37,972 nucleotides of DNA from JBHIEE01 sp046760445 (GCA_046760445.1 JBHIEE010000012.1:1-37972); one strand, 5' to 3'; counted from the stretch's first letter, positions 7,944 through 16,384 are shown. The notes: generated from the sequence alone by a model not told the origin. A program made the numbers and translations.

Positions 7944-10289
7944 TCAATTCCGGAGAGGTTTACCCACTTTGAGCATGTAAGCCATTCTCTCCTGCGATTT
8001 TGGTTCTCCTGCCAAGCTCGTGAAGACTTCCCGCTCAATATCCAGTAAGTACTGTTCATCCACTGGGTTGATGCCGTCAGCTCTTTGTCCACCTGTAAGT
8101 ACGTAAGCAAGTTTCTTAGCAATCAGGGCATCGTGGTCAGTGATGGTTCCAGCCTTGCGGTAGTTATCAATTGCTGCCTCCATTGCCAACCTCCCCCCTT
8201 CACCGGGCAGAATAAGGTCTTCAGGCGGTTGTGGTAGTTGATAATTTCCGGCAAGATTCAGGACTTCTTTTTTAGCTTCAGCAATGAGGTGGTCTGAAGA
8301 GAGAACGATACGGTCCTGAGGCCTTAAGTAGCCAAGTTCCACTGCCTCGTGAGCTGATGATGAAACTTTGGCAAAAGCAATAGTTTCAAAGGCTTTTTGG
8401 CTTGGCACCATGGGACCATGCCGTTGAGGTGGAAAACGTTGGATAAAATTGGAAAGTACTCGCAAATTCCCACCAGCTCCTGGAATCAGTCCCACTCCCA
8501 CCTCCACTGCCCCGCAGTAGAGCTCAGCTAAAGCCACAATGCGGTCAGTTGGAGCTGTAATTTCAAAACCACCACCTAAGCAAATGTTGAAAGGAGCTGC
8601 AACCACAGGGAAAGGAGCATACTTCACGGCTTGTGTGAGATCCTGAAACGTCTTGGAAACTCTTGCCAGAAGGTCAAACTGCTGCAATTTGGCAAGTTCC
8701 AAGATCAAGGCTAAGTTGGCACCAGCACAGAAGTGCTGACCCTGATGACCAATGACCAGTCCCTTGAATCCGTTTTTGGGAATCCATCTGAGACTTTCAC
8801 TCAGCATACCCAAAATTGAGCCATCAATGGGGTTGAAGTCGGGTTGCACCACGCTGTGGAATTCCAAGCATGCCACACCATCTCCTATATCCACCAGTGA
8901 AGCACACCAATTCTTTAAGATTTCACTACTGGCTGCTCTACGGTCACTCAAGACAATGACATCAGGTGGAACTGCAACTGGCACCATGGCTTTTTTTGCC
9001 ACATCAAAATAAACCCGACATGCTTTTTCGTCGCGGCGGTAAAAGCTTTCCTCACCAGCTTGGAGCAAGTCCCTTACTAACTGGGGAACCTCTTTCCCTT
9101 CTGCTTCCATGCGCATTACTGATTTGCGTACACCAATTGCGTCCCAGACTTCGAAGGGTCCCAGTTGCCAGCCAAACCCCCACCGCATAGCCCGGTCCAC
9201 ATTGAGAATATCATCTGAAATTTCAGGGATACGATTGACAGCATAAGTAAGGGTATTGATGATAAGTTCCCAAGCAAATTTACCTGCCAGATCAGGATTG
9301 TAAACTAAGGAATGAAGCTTTTTCCTTAGATCAGTGTAGCGGCGTGCCACCCCAATGGCGTCTAGACGGACCTTCTTCTGCGGCTTGTATTCAAGGGTTT
9401 CAAAATCTAAGGATAGAATCTCTTTGCCTTCTTTTTTATAAAAACCCTGACCTGTTTTTTGCCCCAACCACTTGCGCTCAATGATCTTTGCTAAGATAGA
9501 AGGAATCCGAAAAAGGTCTCTTGCTTCATCATCCTCACACTTATGATAAGCAGTTTCGGCAACTAAAGCTAAGGTGTCCAGTCCAACTAAGTCAGCGGTA
9601 CGGAAGGTGGCTGACTTGGGTCTGCCCATAATGGGACCGGTGAGGCGGTCAACTTCTTCTACACTAAGACGCATCTCCTCAGTGAGTTTAAGGGCTAACA
9701 TCATGCCATAAACACCAATGCGGTTAGCAATAAAGTTGGGAGTGTCCTTGGCATAAACGATACCTTTGCCTAAAACCCGGGAGATAAAGTCAACCATGGC
9801 TTTCACTACTTCTTTTAGGGTATCTTCTCCCCGAATAATTTCAACCAAGCGCATGTAGCGAGGAGGATTGAAAAAGTGGGTAATAAGGAAGTGCTTTCGG
9901 AAATTCTCATCCATTTCTGCCACTAAGTCTCTGATCGCAAGACCCGAAGTGTTTGATGAAACCACCGAGCCTTTTTTTAACACTCCCTGGATTTTTTGGT
10001 AAAGGTTGCGCTTCCAATCCAAACGCTCGGCAATGGCTTCAATCACCCACTGGCATTCCGCCAGCAAATCCAGATGCTCCTCGTAGTTACAGGGCGCGAT
10101 AAGGCGGGCAAAGTCTTTGTGGTAAAAAGCAGGAGGTTTTGCCTCCAAAGCCTTCTTTAAGCCTACTTCAGCGAGTTCCTGGTTAAGGTCGTAGAGCAGA
10201 ACGGGATAACCAGCATTTGAAAAATGAGCGGCAAGTTGGCTTCCCATCACTCCAGCACCTAAAACGGCTATTTTTTTAATTCCTACCAT
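7944..10289 (-). CDS. fadN: FadN-type 3-hydroxyacyl-CoA dehydrogenase / enoyl-CoA hydratase
   Basis: 781-aa bifunctional beta-oxidation enzyme: hydrates enoyl-CoA and oxidises 3-hydroxyacyl-CoA with NAD+. The Rossmann loop GAGVMG is near residues 11-16 and the dehydrogenase signature HFFNPPRYMRLVEI near 138-151, followed by two helical dehydrogenase C-terminal domains. The hydratase (crotonase) domain is at the C-terminus: oxyanion-hole segment HFCAGANL near 520, GGGFEI near 571-576 and VEVGVGLIPGAGG near 594-606, so both catalytic glutamates appear present. Dehydrogenase-first order and length match Bacillus FadN, not E. coli FadB, which has the reverse order. It starts 3 nt after the fadA stop, with a Shine-Dalgarno inside the end of fadA, as the last gene of the operon. 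GC is clearly higher than in the flanking RND gene. Confidence 0.94.
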   Translation of the reverse strand: MVGIKKIAVLGAGVMGSQLAAHFSNAGYPVLLYDLNQELAEVGLKKALEAKPPAFYHKDFARLIAPCNYEEHLDLLAECQWVIEAIAERLDWKRNLYQKIQGVLKKGSVVSSNTSGLAIRDLVAEMDENFRKHFLITHFFNPPRYMRLVEIIRGEDTLKEVVKAMVDFISRVLGKGIVYAKDTPNFIANRIGVYGMMLALKLTEEMRLSVEEVDRLTGPIMGRPKSATFRTADLVGLDTLALVAETAYHKCEDDEARDLFRIPSILAKIIERKWLGQKTGQGFYKKEGKEILSLDFETLEYKPQKKVRLDAIGVARRYTDLRKKLHSLVYNPDLAGKFAWELIINTLTYAVNRIPEISDDILNVDRAMRWGFGWQLGPFEVWDAIGVRKSVMRMEAEGKEVPQLVRDLLQAGEESFYRRDEKACRVYFDVAKKAMVPVAVPPDVIVLSDRRAASSEILKNWCASLVDIGDGVACLEFHSVVQPDFNPIDGSILGMLSESLRWIPKNGFKGLVIGHQGQHFCAGANLALILELAKLQQFDLLARVSKTFQDLTQAVKYAPFPVVAAPFNICLGGGFEITAPTDRIVALAELYCGAVEVGVGLIPGAGGNLRVLSNFIQRFPPQRHGPMVPSQKAFETIAFAKVSSSAHEAVELGYLRPQDRIVLSSDHLIAEAKKEVLNLAGNYQLPQPPEDLILPGEGGRLAMEAAIDNYRKAGTITDHDALIAKKLAYVLTGGQRADGINPVDEQYLLDIEREVFTSLAGEPKSQERMAYMLKVGKPLRN

Positions 10290-10292
10290 TTC

Positions 10293-11426
10293 TTATCCCC
10301 TCTCAATAATGGTGGTTATGCCCTGTCCCGTGCCAATACACATGGTGGCAAGTCCCCGCTTACCGTTATGCTGATCTAAGATGTTGATGAGGGTGGTAAG
10401 AATGCGGGCTCCTGAGGCACCTAAGGGATGTCCCAGAGCAATGGCACCACCGTGAACGTTGATCTTTTCCATAGGCCAGCCAGTTTTCTTGATGACATAC
10501 AAGGACTGGGCAGCAAAAGCTTCATTGAGTTCAATGAAGTCAATATCGTCAATAGAGAAGTTGGCTCTTTGCAAAGCCTTTTCGCTGGCAGGAATGGGGC
10601 CTATTCCCATGCGCGTCCAGTCCACTCCAGCAATTGCTCGTGAGACAATATGTGCCCGAATGGGTAGGGTGTGGCGACGGGCAAAATCTTCGCTACACAC
10701 GATCAAGGCAGCAGCACCAATTGAAATAGGACTGGAGGTGGCAGCAGTTATGGTGCCGTCAGCCAAGAAGGCTGATTTGAGTGACTTCATCTTTTCAATA
10801 TCAGGGTCCCGAGGTCCTTCGTCCCGTTCAACGACCATATCACTCTTACGTACAGGAATCACCTCATTGTCAAATCTTCCCTCCTTCCATGCTTTGAGAG
10901 CTTTGGTGTGAGAAGCAATGGCAAACTCCTCTTGTTCTTCGCGGGAAATGTTCAGGTCCTGAGCTAAATTTTCTGCGGTCTCCCCCATGCCCATGTAGTA
11001 GCCTATCTCTACAAGCTTGGAGTGAAATGATGGATTGTAGCCCCCAACGGGAATGGCAAACATGTCTTCTACCCCCACGGCAATGCCACATTCAAGGTCA
11101 CCGGCCAGAATTGCCTGGGATAACTGATGGACAGCATCCATGGATGAGCCACAGAAGCGATTGACCACCTTCCCCCCGGCTTCTTTGGGGATACCAGCTA
11201 AAAGAGCCACTCCCCGTGCCATGAGCATGCCCTGGGTGTGTTCAGGAAAAGCGCACCCCAAAACCATATCTTCTACTTTATCCAATGGTAAATTGGGGTT
11301 GCGATCCAAGAGCGCCTTGACCACCTGGCAAGCTAAATCATCAGCACGGATGCCTATCATCTGCCCGCGTTTGACTCCCATGGGACTACGAATGGCATCT
11401 ACAATTATACTTCTGTACTTGGTCAT
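10293..11426 (-). CDS. fadA: Acetyl-CoA acyltransferase (3-ketoacyl-CoA thiolase)
   Basis: 377-aa thiolase, normal length, catalysing the last step of beta-oxidation: CoA-dependent cleavage of 3-ketoacyl-CoA to acetyl-CoA and a shortened acyl-CoA. All active-site parts are present: nucleophile C92 in NRFCGSSMD, H333 in GGAIALGHPLGASG, and C363 in MCIGTGQG. The start is well supported by AAAGGAGGAGG a few bases upstream. It sits between fadE (119-bp structured spacer) and fadN (3-nt gap), the same content and order as the Bacillus fadN-fadA-fadE set read in the direction of transcription here as E-A-N. Confidence 0.95.
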   Translation of the reverse strand: MTKYRSIIVDAIRSPMGVKRGQMIGIRADDLACQVVKALLDRNPNLPLDKVEDMVLGCAFPEHTQGMLMARGVALLAGIPKEAGGKVVNRFCGSSMDAVHQLSQAILAGDLECGIAVGVEDMFAIPVGGYNPSFHSKLVEIGYYMGMGETAENLAQDLNISREEQEEFAIASHTKALKAWKEGRFDNEVIPVRKSDMVVERDEGPRDPDIEKMKSLKSAFLADGTITAATSSPISIGAAALIVCSEDFARRHTLPIRAHIVSRAIAGVDWTRMGIGPIPASEKALQRANFSIDDIDFIELNEAFAAQSLYVIKKTGWPMEKINVHGGAIALGHPLGASGARILTTLINILDQHNGKRGLATMCIGTGQGITTIIERG

Positions 11427-11502
11427 CTTCCTCCTCCTTTACCCCGTTAGAGAATGCCTCGCCCCTCAGGGCGGAGATGAAAAATGGAATAAATAATTCC
11501 AT
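11386..11502 (-). CDS. Possible 38-codon leader ORF before fadA
   Basis: On the minus strand an ATG at 11502 follows AAAGGAGGAGG by about 10 nt and opens a frame of 38 codons that ends 41 nt inside fadA in another frame. The predicted peptide begins MELFIPFFISALRGEAF and has no recognised domain. It may only reflect the repeat structure of this spacer; an overlapping upstream ORF could couple or damp fadA translation, but nothing confirms that it is translated. Confidence 0.2.
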   Translation of the reverse strand: MELFIPFFISALRGEAFSNGVKEEEDDQVQKYNCRCHS

Positions 11503-11545
11503 ATGGAAAATGCCTCCTCCTTTAGGAGAGGGTCTCTTACGGGGT
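11441..11545. repeat. Folded spacer between fadE and fadA bounded by 13-bp inverted repeats
   Basis: accccgttagaga (11441-11453) and tctcttacggggt (11533-11545) are inverted copies with 12 of 13 bases matching, and they bound almost the whole 119-bp spacer. Inside are cgcccctcagggcg (a 5-bp stem), the 12-bp palindrome ttccatatggaa and a ctcct/aggag stem. An AAAGGAGGAGG sequence occurs twice on the minus strand, once before fadA and once before the small ORF. It could be an mRNA fold that tunes fadA against fadE, or a small palindromic insertion. Confidence 0.55.
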
Positions 11546-13297
11546 TTACTCAAATCTATAATGCTGGTGATGATAGAGGTCGTCAGTTAAAATCCGAACC
11601 TCCGTCACCGGATCAAAAGGCAGTTCTAAAACTGCCCGCAAGCGTTCAAAATTTTCCACTAACCGCATGCCATAATGACCTGAGAACAATATGGGCTTAA
11701 GTCGGTAAAACAACCGCCAGGCATCTTCCAAGTAAGTGGCAACAGTCAAGCGGGCAAGTGCTACTATAGCGCGATCACGATGAGCCTTCGGACCCAGCTG
11801 TAGAATACGGCTAAGTGCTGAGGATGCAGCATAGTAACCAATGATGAGGTCAGCCAGGTCTTCCCCCACCACTTGTTCATTCCTCAGGTCCTGACCGTAA
11901 AGACAGATGGCTTGGTCTAAGCACTTTAAGGTTAGTCGGCGGGCTGCATCTAAAGCATTAATTTCACAGGCAAAGGGACCATTGGCAGTCGGTGTGTACT
12001 CATTCCAGGACTTGACCACATCCCTTAGGGGCAATTCTTCCAATAATGCCTTTTTGAGATAATAACCATAGATGACCATGCGATTGATTTCATTGGTGCC
12101 TTCAAAAATGCGGTCAATGCGGGTGTCACGGAAGATAATTGCCATAGGATACTCTTCAGAAAAGCCATAACCACCATAAATTTGGATACCGTGATCAGAA
12201 ACCCGGAACAAGGTTTCAGAACCTAAGATTTTGCTGATGGAGGATTCTATGGCGTACTCTTCAAGAGCTTTCATCACTTCCACATTGTAATCGGCGTCAT
12301 CTGGGTTAAGGGTGCTGATGCGGTCATCCATCATTCCCACCGTGCGGTAGATAGCACTATCCAGCATATAGGTGCGCACCACCATGTCAGCAAACTTCTT
12401 GCGGATGGCGTCAAAGAAAGCAATAGGTTGACCAAATTGCTTGCGGTCAATGGCATACTGGCTTGCTGAGTTGATACAGGACTTGCAGCCACCGAGATCG
12501 GCTGCCCCCAGTTTGAATCTGCCAATATTTAGAATATTAAAAGCAATGTGATGTCCTTCTCCTCTCTTGCCCAAAAGGTTTTCTACAGGAACCTGACAAT
12601 TTTCTAAAATGACGCTAGTAGTGGAAGAGCCCTTGATTCCCATCTTTTGCTCTTCAGTCTCAATACTCAAGCCTGATGCAGAGCGTTCCACGATGAAAGC
12701 AGTGAAATCTTTTCTGTCAATCTTAGTAAAGACAATGAACAGATCTGCCCAGCCACCATTGGTGATGTACTGTTTGGTACCATTGAGGATATAATACTTG
12801 CCGTCATCGGAAAGGCGGGCATTTGTCTTGATGTTCAGGGCATCAGAACCAGCACCGGGTTCGGTTAAAGCATAAGCTCCCAAATATTCCACCGAAGCAA
12901 GCTTGGGCAGGTACCTCTGCTTTTGCTCTTCGGTTCCAAAGAAGACTATGGGCAGGGTGCCAATGCCCACATGAGCAGAAAAAGTTACTATCCAGGAAGC
13001 GCTCTGGCCGGTGGCGAGTGCCTCTACTACTAAGACTGAGGTGGTCTTATCCAGCTCCATTCCTCCGTACTTTTCTGGAATGTCAATGGCGGCAAGACCA
13101 AGCCCTGAAGCCTCTCGCATAAGCTTAAGGGACAACTCCTTGTTGAGTTCTCCCAGCTCTTCCTTGTGGGGAAAGATCTTCTCTCGGGCAAAGTCGTGCA
13201 CCATTTTATCAATTTCTTTTTGTTCTTCGTTAAACTTTTCCCGGGTGAAAATTTCTCCCACCACTGGTTCCAAGAGAAAACTACCACCTTTCTTCAT
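11546..13297 (-). CDS. fadE: Acyl-CoA dehydrogenase, FadE type
   Basis: 583-aa FAD enzyme that forms the 2,3 double bond of acyl-CoA, the first beta-oxidation step, passing electrons normally to an electron-transfer flavoprotein (none here). Helical N-domain, then the FAD/substrate signature YALTEPGAGSD near 141-151 and the C-domain with catalytic Glu E399 in RIFEGTNEINRM. About 180 further residues form the long C-terminal extension that separates FadE-type enzymes from ordinary ~380-aa acyl-CoA dehydrogenases. The ATG overlaps the TetR stop as ATGA, and AAAGGAGGG lies about 5 nt upstream, so regulator and enzyme are translationally coupled. First enzyme gene of the operon. Confidence 0.95.
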   Translation of the reverse strand: MKKGGSFLLEPVVGEIFTREKFNEEQKEIDKMVHDFAREKIFPHKEELGELNKELSLKLMREASGLGLAAIDIPEKYGGMELDKTTSVLVVEALATGQSASWIVTFSAHVGIGTLPIVFFGTEEQKQRYLPKLASVEYLGAYALTEPGAGSDALNIKTNARLSDDGKYYILNGTKQYITNGGWADLFIVFTKIDRKDFTAFIVERSASGLSIETEEQKMGIKGSSTTSVILENCQVPVENLLGKRGEGHHIAFNILNIGRFKLGAADLGGCKSCINSASQYAIDRKQFGQPIAFFDAIRKKFADMVVRTYMLDSAIYRTVGMMDDRISTLNPDDADYNVEVMKALEEYAIESSISKILGSETLFRVSDHGIQIYGGYGFSEEYPMAIIFRDTRIDRIFEGTNEINRMVIYGYYLKKALLEELPLRDVVKSWNEYTPTANGPFACEINALDAARRLTLKCLDQAICLYGQDLRNEQVVGEDLADLIIGYYAASSALSRILQLGPKAHRDRAIVALARLTVATYLEDAWRLFYRLKPILFSGHYGMRLVENFERLRAVLELPFDPVTEVRILTDDLYHHQHYRFE

Positions 13298-13884
13298 ATA
13301 TCCCTCCTTTCCCCTAAATAAGGGAAGAGTAAATTCTTAGCAAAAAAATCAAGGTATTCCTGGTAGTTTAGTCCATCAGGAGCAAAAAGGGTAAACCAAA
13401 TGCAAGATTCTAAGTTCATCAAGGTAGCCAAGGCAGCAAACTTAGTGCTGGAACAGTTAAATTCGCCATCTTGCTTACCTTTTTCTATAACATCCTGAAT
13501 GAGCTTTAAGAAACTTCCGTAAACCTTTTGAACTTTCGAGCGGAAATCGGCATCTCGGTGAGCTAAGGACCAGAACTCAGTCTCCTGCTCAAAAACTTGG
13601 GAATGGTCGACAAACTGCCGGGTAAAAGCAGCAAAGAGTTTCTTGAGTTTTTCTAAAGGTCCTGAAACTTTCGAAATTTCATTTGCCATCTCTTCGCTGA
13701 AGTGTCTTACCCAGTGGGAGACAAGCTGGAGAAATAAATCCTTTTTAGAAGTGAAGTGCCAGTAAAGCGTGCCCTTACTTACACCTGCCCCAGAAGCAAT
13801 TTCATCCATAGTGATGGCATGATACCCCTTGGACTTTAGAAGAGCGAGAGCAGCATCGAGAATCTTCTCACGTGTTGACTTCAT
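13294..13884 (-). CDS. TetR-family regulator of the fad operon
   Basis: 196-aa TetR repressor if started at the ATG at 13884 (MKSTREKILDAALALLKSKG). The helix-turn-helix TMDEIASGAGVSKGTLYWHF at about 25-44 is canonical; the rest is the helical ligand-binding domain, probably sensing an acyl-CoA by analogy with Bacillus FadR. The frame stays open back to 13983, but those extra 33 codons contain a well-formed promoter and palindromic operator, so the shorter start is preferred. No Shine-Dalgarno is visible and the leader would be only about 20 nt. The stop overlaps the fadE start, which makes this the first gene of tetR-fadE-fadA-fadN and implies autoregulation of the whole operon. Ligand and specificity are inferred from context. 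Confidence 0.9.
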   Translation of the reverse strand: MKSTREKILDAALALLKSKGYHAITMDEIASGAGVSKGTLYWHFTSKKDLFLQLVSHWVRHFSEEMANEISKVSGPLEKLKKLFAAFTRQFVDHSQVFEQETEFWSLAHRDADFRSKVQKVYGSFLKLIQDVIEKGKQDGEFNCSSTKFAALATLMNLESCIWFTLFAPDGLNYQEYLDFFAKNLLFPYLGERRDI

Positions 13885-13888
13885 TGTC

Positions 13889-13908
13889 TTAACTGACTGG
13901 TCAGTCAA
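13889..13908. promoter_or_regulatory. Palindromic TetR-type operator
   Basis: ttaactgactggtcagtcaa has a perfect 6-2-6 core (ACTGAC-TG-GTCAGT, 13892-13905), and two of the three outer pairs also match. ACTGAC/GTCAGT half-sites are typical of TetR operators. It begins 1 bp downstream of the -10 element and ends 4 bp before the ATG, so a bound repressor would cover the transcription start. Confidence 0.75.
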
Positions 13909-13909
13909 T

Positions 13910-13937
13910 ATTTTACCACTAAATTTCAACTTGTCAA
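13910..13937 (-). promoter_or_regulatory. Promoter of the tetR-fadEAN operon
   Basis: On the minus strand a perfect -35 TTGACA (13932-13937) and a -10 TAAAAT (13910-13915) are spaced 16 bp apart. The predicted start point falls inside the adjacent operator, and the leader before the TetR ATG is about 20 nt. Confidence 0.65.
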
Positions 13938-14724
13938 GCCTCAATGTTACAAAAGTTTCCTCATTTTGTTCGTAGTAAATCACAAAGTCTGCCTGTAAGC
14001 AGAAGGAGTGACTTAGCTACGCAATGCAGTGAAGAACTTCAATTCCGGCAAAAACGTTCAGAGCGGCAGACAAGTATTCATTTTACGATTCATCTTTGAG
14101 CACCTCGAAGCTATTCCGGCTAACTCGGTTATATCCGAAAAAGTTGATCTTTAATCTCTATGCAGGCACCATTGAGGAATTATTTTGGCGAAGATACGGA
14201 TTAATTTTATTTTTTGCGAGGTTTATTATGCTCATAAGTCTCGGAGCTTTATTTCAGCCTGCAACTTGTGCTTGTTTAATAATGCAAGATGCGGTCTCTT
14301 GCTTATTTAAATGAGAAAACAAATTGACATATTTTTTAAATGGGATTGACAAACCTTTTCATAGTCGAGAAGGAAATTCACATCCAATTATGGAGAATTT
14401 TAGTAATCTGTCATTGCACAGAGCAATGAATCTGTTGATCGCTTGTTACTGACTGATGATTCAAGGAAACTCTTTGAACAACGAGCAATGAAAAACTAGG
14501 AAAATGTTTGACAATTAAGAAAAATTCAGCGATTATTTTAGATTAGATGAAGGCTAAAATAAGAATACCATTCATGATTTTATTATGTCTATCCCATAAA
14601 ACCATAATATCAGGTATAAAGGAGGTATTTACAGAAGAGTCTCCTTTAATTTGAGTTCCTCAGTGAAGGAGCTTGGACTTGAATATTTTATTTAAACAGA
14701 AAATTGAAAAGAGGAGAATAAGAA
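13938..14724. other. Long intergenic region between the fad operon and the GlsB-like gene
   Basis: About 790 bp with no convincing gene. The first ~120 bp share the higher GC of the fad block and include cttcaattccgg (14037-14048), a 12-mer also found at the other end of that block (7942-7953). Further right it is AT-rich, with a perfect 7-bp stem at 14411-14429 (tcattgc/gcaatga). A ribosome-binding-site-like aaaggaggt at 14618-14626 has no start codon after it and can pair with ctccttt at 14641-14647. A 72-codon frame at 14096-14314 shows no family resemblance. Confidence 0.6.
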
Positions 14725-15000
14725 ATGAATCTTTTTTCCTTTTTGTTTTTGATTTTGATTGCCTTTATCACAGGAGCTATTGGCGCTAAGCTTGCTGGAA
14801 GAAAGAAATTAGGCTGTTTAACTTCCATTGTATTGGGTTTTATCGGTGCTTTGATTGGAACCTTTATCGCCCAAAAATTAGATCTTCCTCTCTTCCCCTG
14901 GATCAGATTTGGCCCCCACCCCTTCCCAATTATTTGGGCTATTCTTGGCGCTGCTCTTTTTGTGGCCTTCCTAAATCTTCTGTCTCGTTCAGGAAAATAA
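14725..15000 (+). CDS. GlsB/YeaQ/YmgE-family small membrane protein
   Basis: 91-aa hydrophobic protein of the transglycosylase-associated (GlsB/YeaQ/YmgE) family, linked in other bacteria to stress response; the molecular function is unknown. Three membrane segments can be read: about 3-24, 32-52 and 68-86. Glycine-rich helices AFITGAIGAKLAGRKKLGC and GFIGALIGTFIA are typical. The usual family length is about 80-90 aa, so it is complete. A Shine-Dalgarno agaggag lies 9-10 nt before the ATG. It stands alone and converges on the DUF362 gene, whose stop lies 15 bp away with no terminator hairpin between. Confidence 0.85.
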   Translation: MNLFSFLFLILIAFITGAIGAKLAGRKKLGCLTSIVLGFIGALIGTFIAQKLDLPLFPWIRFGPHPFPIIWAILGAALFVAFLNLLSRSGK

Positions 15001-15015
15001 AGGGAACCCAATTTT

Positions 15016-16194
15016 TCAAGTTGATGCAGACTTAACCTTCCTATAAACAGCAGCTATTCTTTTTATTACTTTCCCCAGAGGCCGCTGCCTTAGCTTGATG
15101 GCCTGGTAACGACAGACTTCATGACAACACATGCAGTGGATGCAGGAACCTTTATCTATCCAGGCTAAATCCTTGTGAAGTTTGGCTGCTCCCTTAGGAC
15201 ATATATCTATGCATTCTAGACAGGCTGTGCATTTATTTCTGGAAACTTTAGGGATTAAAGTCAGTTGATTTTGAAGGTAAGCATAGAGAAAAGAGGGTAT
15301 TTTCTTTCGGAAAAAACTAAAAACAATAGCTGAATGCTTGAAATTTCTGACCTCGACATCGTGAATCTTTTCTCCCACAATCTCGATATTCTCGGTTTTA
15401 CCCATGCCCAAGCCCCTCTCATGAGCGTAGAAAGTGGTGTAGATATCCATGGGGTCATAGCCCACTATTTTTGTAGCCACAGCATCCAAAGCAACAGCAT
15501 CTTGGCTGGCGAGAACAACTCCCACTCTTTTGAGATTTCCTGCTGCCGGACCTTCTCCTTCCATGGCCACAACGCCATCCATAATAGTCAAATGCGGCAT
15601 AACGCAAGAAAAGATGTCCACAAGCATCTGACTAAAGACTTCATTACTGATATACTGGCGGTGGTATTTAAGGCGGAGTCCATAGGGGATTATACCGAAC
15701 ATGTTCTTGATGGATCCTGTAAAAATAGTAAAAGAATGAGTTTTTAATTTGGGGAGATTAAGGATAAAGTCTGCCTCAAGAAGTAAAGGAGAAATATAAG
15801 TTTTTTTTAAAACTCGCCCCTGACAGTCGACTTCTCGGAATCCTGTTTCTTTTAGGTTCACGAGGCGGATTCCCAACTCTTTACAGACCTGGCGATAACC
15901 TGAAATGAGAAATCCGTCCTCTTTTCTTGATTGGATGTCATCTCCCACAGTAATTTCAAGATCCCATTCCTTCAATAAGCGCAGGACTTCTTTAGTAAAA
16001 GCAGGATGAGTCACGATGCCTCTATCTCCCTGGGAAGGAGGGGAAAGGTGATTTATTTTGACAAAGACTTTGCTTCGCGGCTTAAGGATTTTCTCCAAGC
16101 CGCCGAGGAGGGCAAGGCTTGTTTTAAGAGCCTCGTAAACCCGCTCGTTTTCATAATCAGCGAGTTTTACAACCGAGACTTTTACCTTTTTCAT
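15016..16194 (-). CDS. DUF362 protein with C-terminal two-cluster ferredoxin domain
   Basis: 392 aa. Residues 1-300 match the DUF362 family (KVFVKINHLSP, LPKLKTHSFTIFTGSIKNMFG, DAVALDAVATKIVGYDP); its function is not established. The C-terminus has two [4Fe-4S] motifs, CTACLECIDICP and CIHCMCCHEVC (about 320-331 and 349-359), so it is probably a redox protein. No signal peptide is visible. The start has an odd geometry: GAGGAGGT ends only 1 nt before the ATG, and the same bases read as a mini-ORF ATG-AGG-AGG-TAA whose stop overlaps the start (TAATG). A good promoter lies 23-51 bp upstream inside an 84-bp repeat. ndk is upstream on the same strand, 190 bp away. Confidence 0.87.
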   Translation of the reverse strand: MKKVKVSVVKLADYENERVYEALKTSLALLGGLEKILKPRSKVFVKINHLSPPSQGDRGIVTHPAFTKEVLRLLKEWDLEITVGDDIQSRKEDGFLISGYRQVCKELGIRLVNLKETGFREVDCQGRVLKKTYISPLLLEADFILNLPKLKTHSFTIFTGSIKNMFGIIPYGLRLKYHRQYISNEVFSQMLVDIFSCVMPHLTIMDGVVAMEGEGPAAGNLKRVGVVLASQDAVALDAVATKIVGYDPMDIYTTFYAHERGLGMGKTENIEIVGEKIHDVEVRNFKHSAIVFSFFRKKIPSFLYAYLQNQLTLIPKVSRNKCTACLECIDICPKGAAKLHKDLAWIDKGSCIHCMCCHEVCRYQAIKLRQRPLGKVIKRIAAVYRKVKSAST

Positions 16195-16205
16195 TACCTC
16201 CTCAT

Positions 16206-16289
16206 TTTTTACTAGTAATATAATCCTAAAAATTTTCTATTTCAATAGGTCTGCTCAAATATTCATAGCTTCCTTTTTGTATATTTAAT
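16206..16289. repeat. 84-bp repeat, copy 1 (carries the DUF362 promoter)
   Basis: Matches 23074-23157 without gaps at about 85 percent identity by eye. The similarity weakens but continues into the ribosome binding site of the DUF362 gene (ggaggta here, ggaggtg in the other copy). The repeat is therefore a duplicated promoter-leader segment in the same orientation. Confidence 0.8.
16217..16245 (-). promoter_or_regulatory. Promoter of the DUF362 gene
   Basis: On the minus strand TTGAAA (16240-16245) and TATATT (16217-16222) are spaced 17 bp apart. The predicted leader is about 16-20 nt. The same elements recur in the second repeat copy at 23085-23113, with TACATT as the -10. Confidence 0.55.
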
Positions 16290-16310
16290 CCTCGACAACA
16301 ATTAGAACTA

Positions 16311-16346
16311 TTTTAGCCCTGAGACATGTGACTTGCGACTTGAGAT
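16311..16346. repeat. Short interspersed repeat with gacatgtgacttg core, copy 1
   Basis: A 36-bp stretch matching 34436-34470 at about 30 of 35 positions with one gap; the shared core is gacatgtgacttg. A shorter relative, ggtgacttgtgacctg, is at 7869-7884. All three lie between genes. Confidence 0.55.
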
Positions 16347-16384
16347 CTATTTAATAATACAACTTTTGCTACGCGTCCAATCTT

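Noticed and set aside
13885..13983. N-terminal extension of the TetR gene
   Set aside because: It contains the promoter and operator, and TetR proteins normally start just before the helix-turn-helix.
14096..14314. 72-codon plus-strand frame
   Set aside because: No family resemblance, no ribosome binding site, and Cys/Phe-rich translation typical of chance frames.
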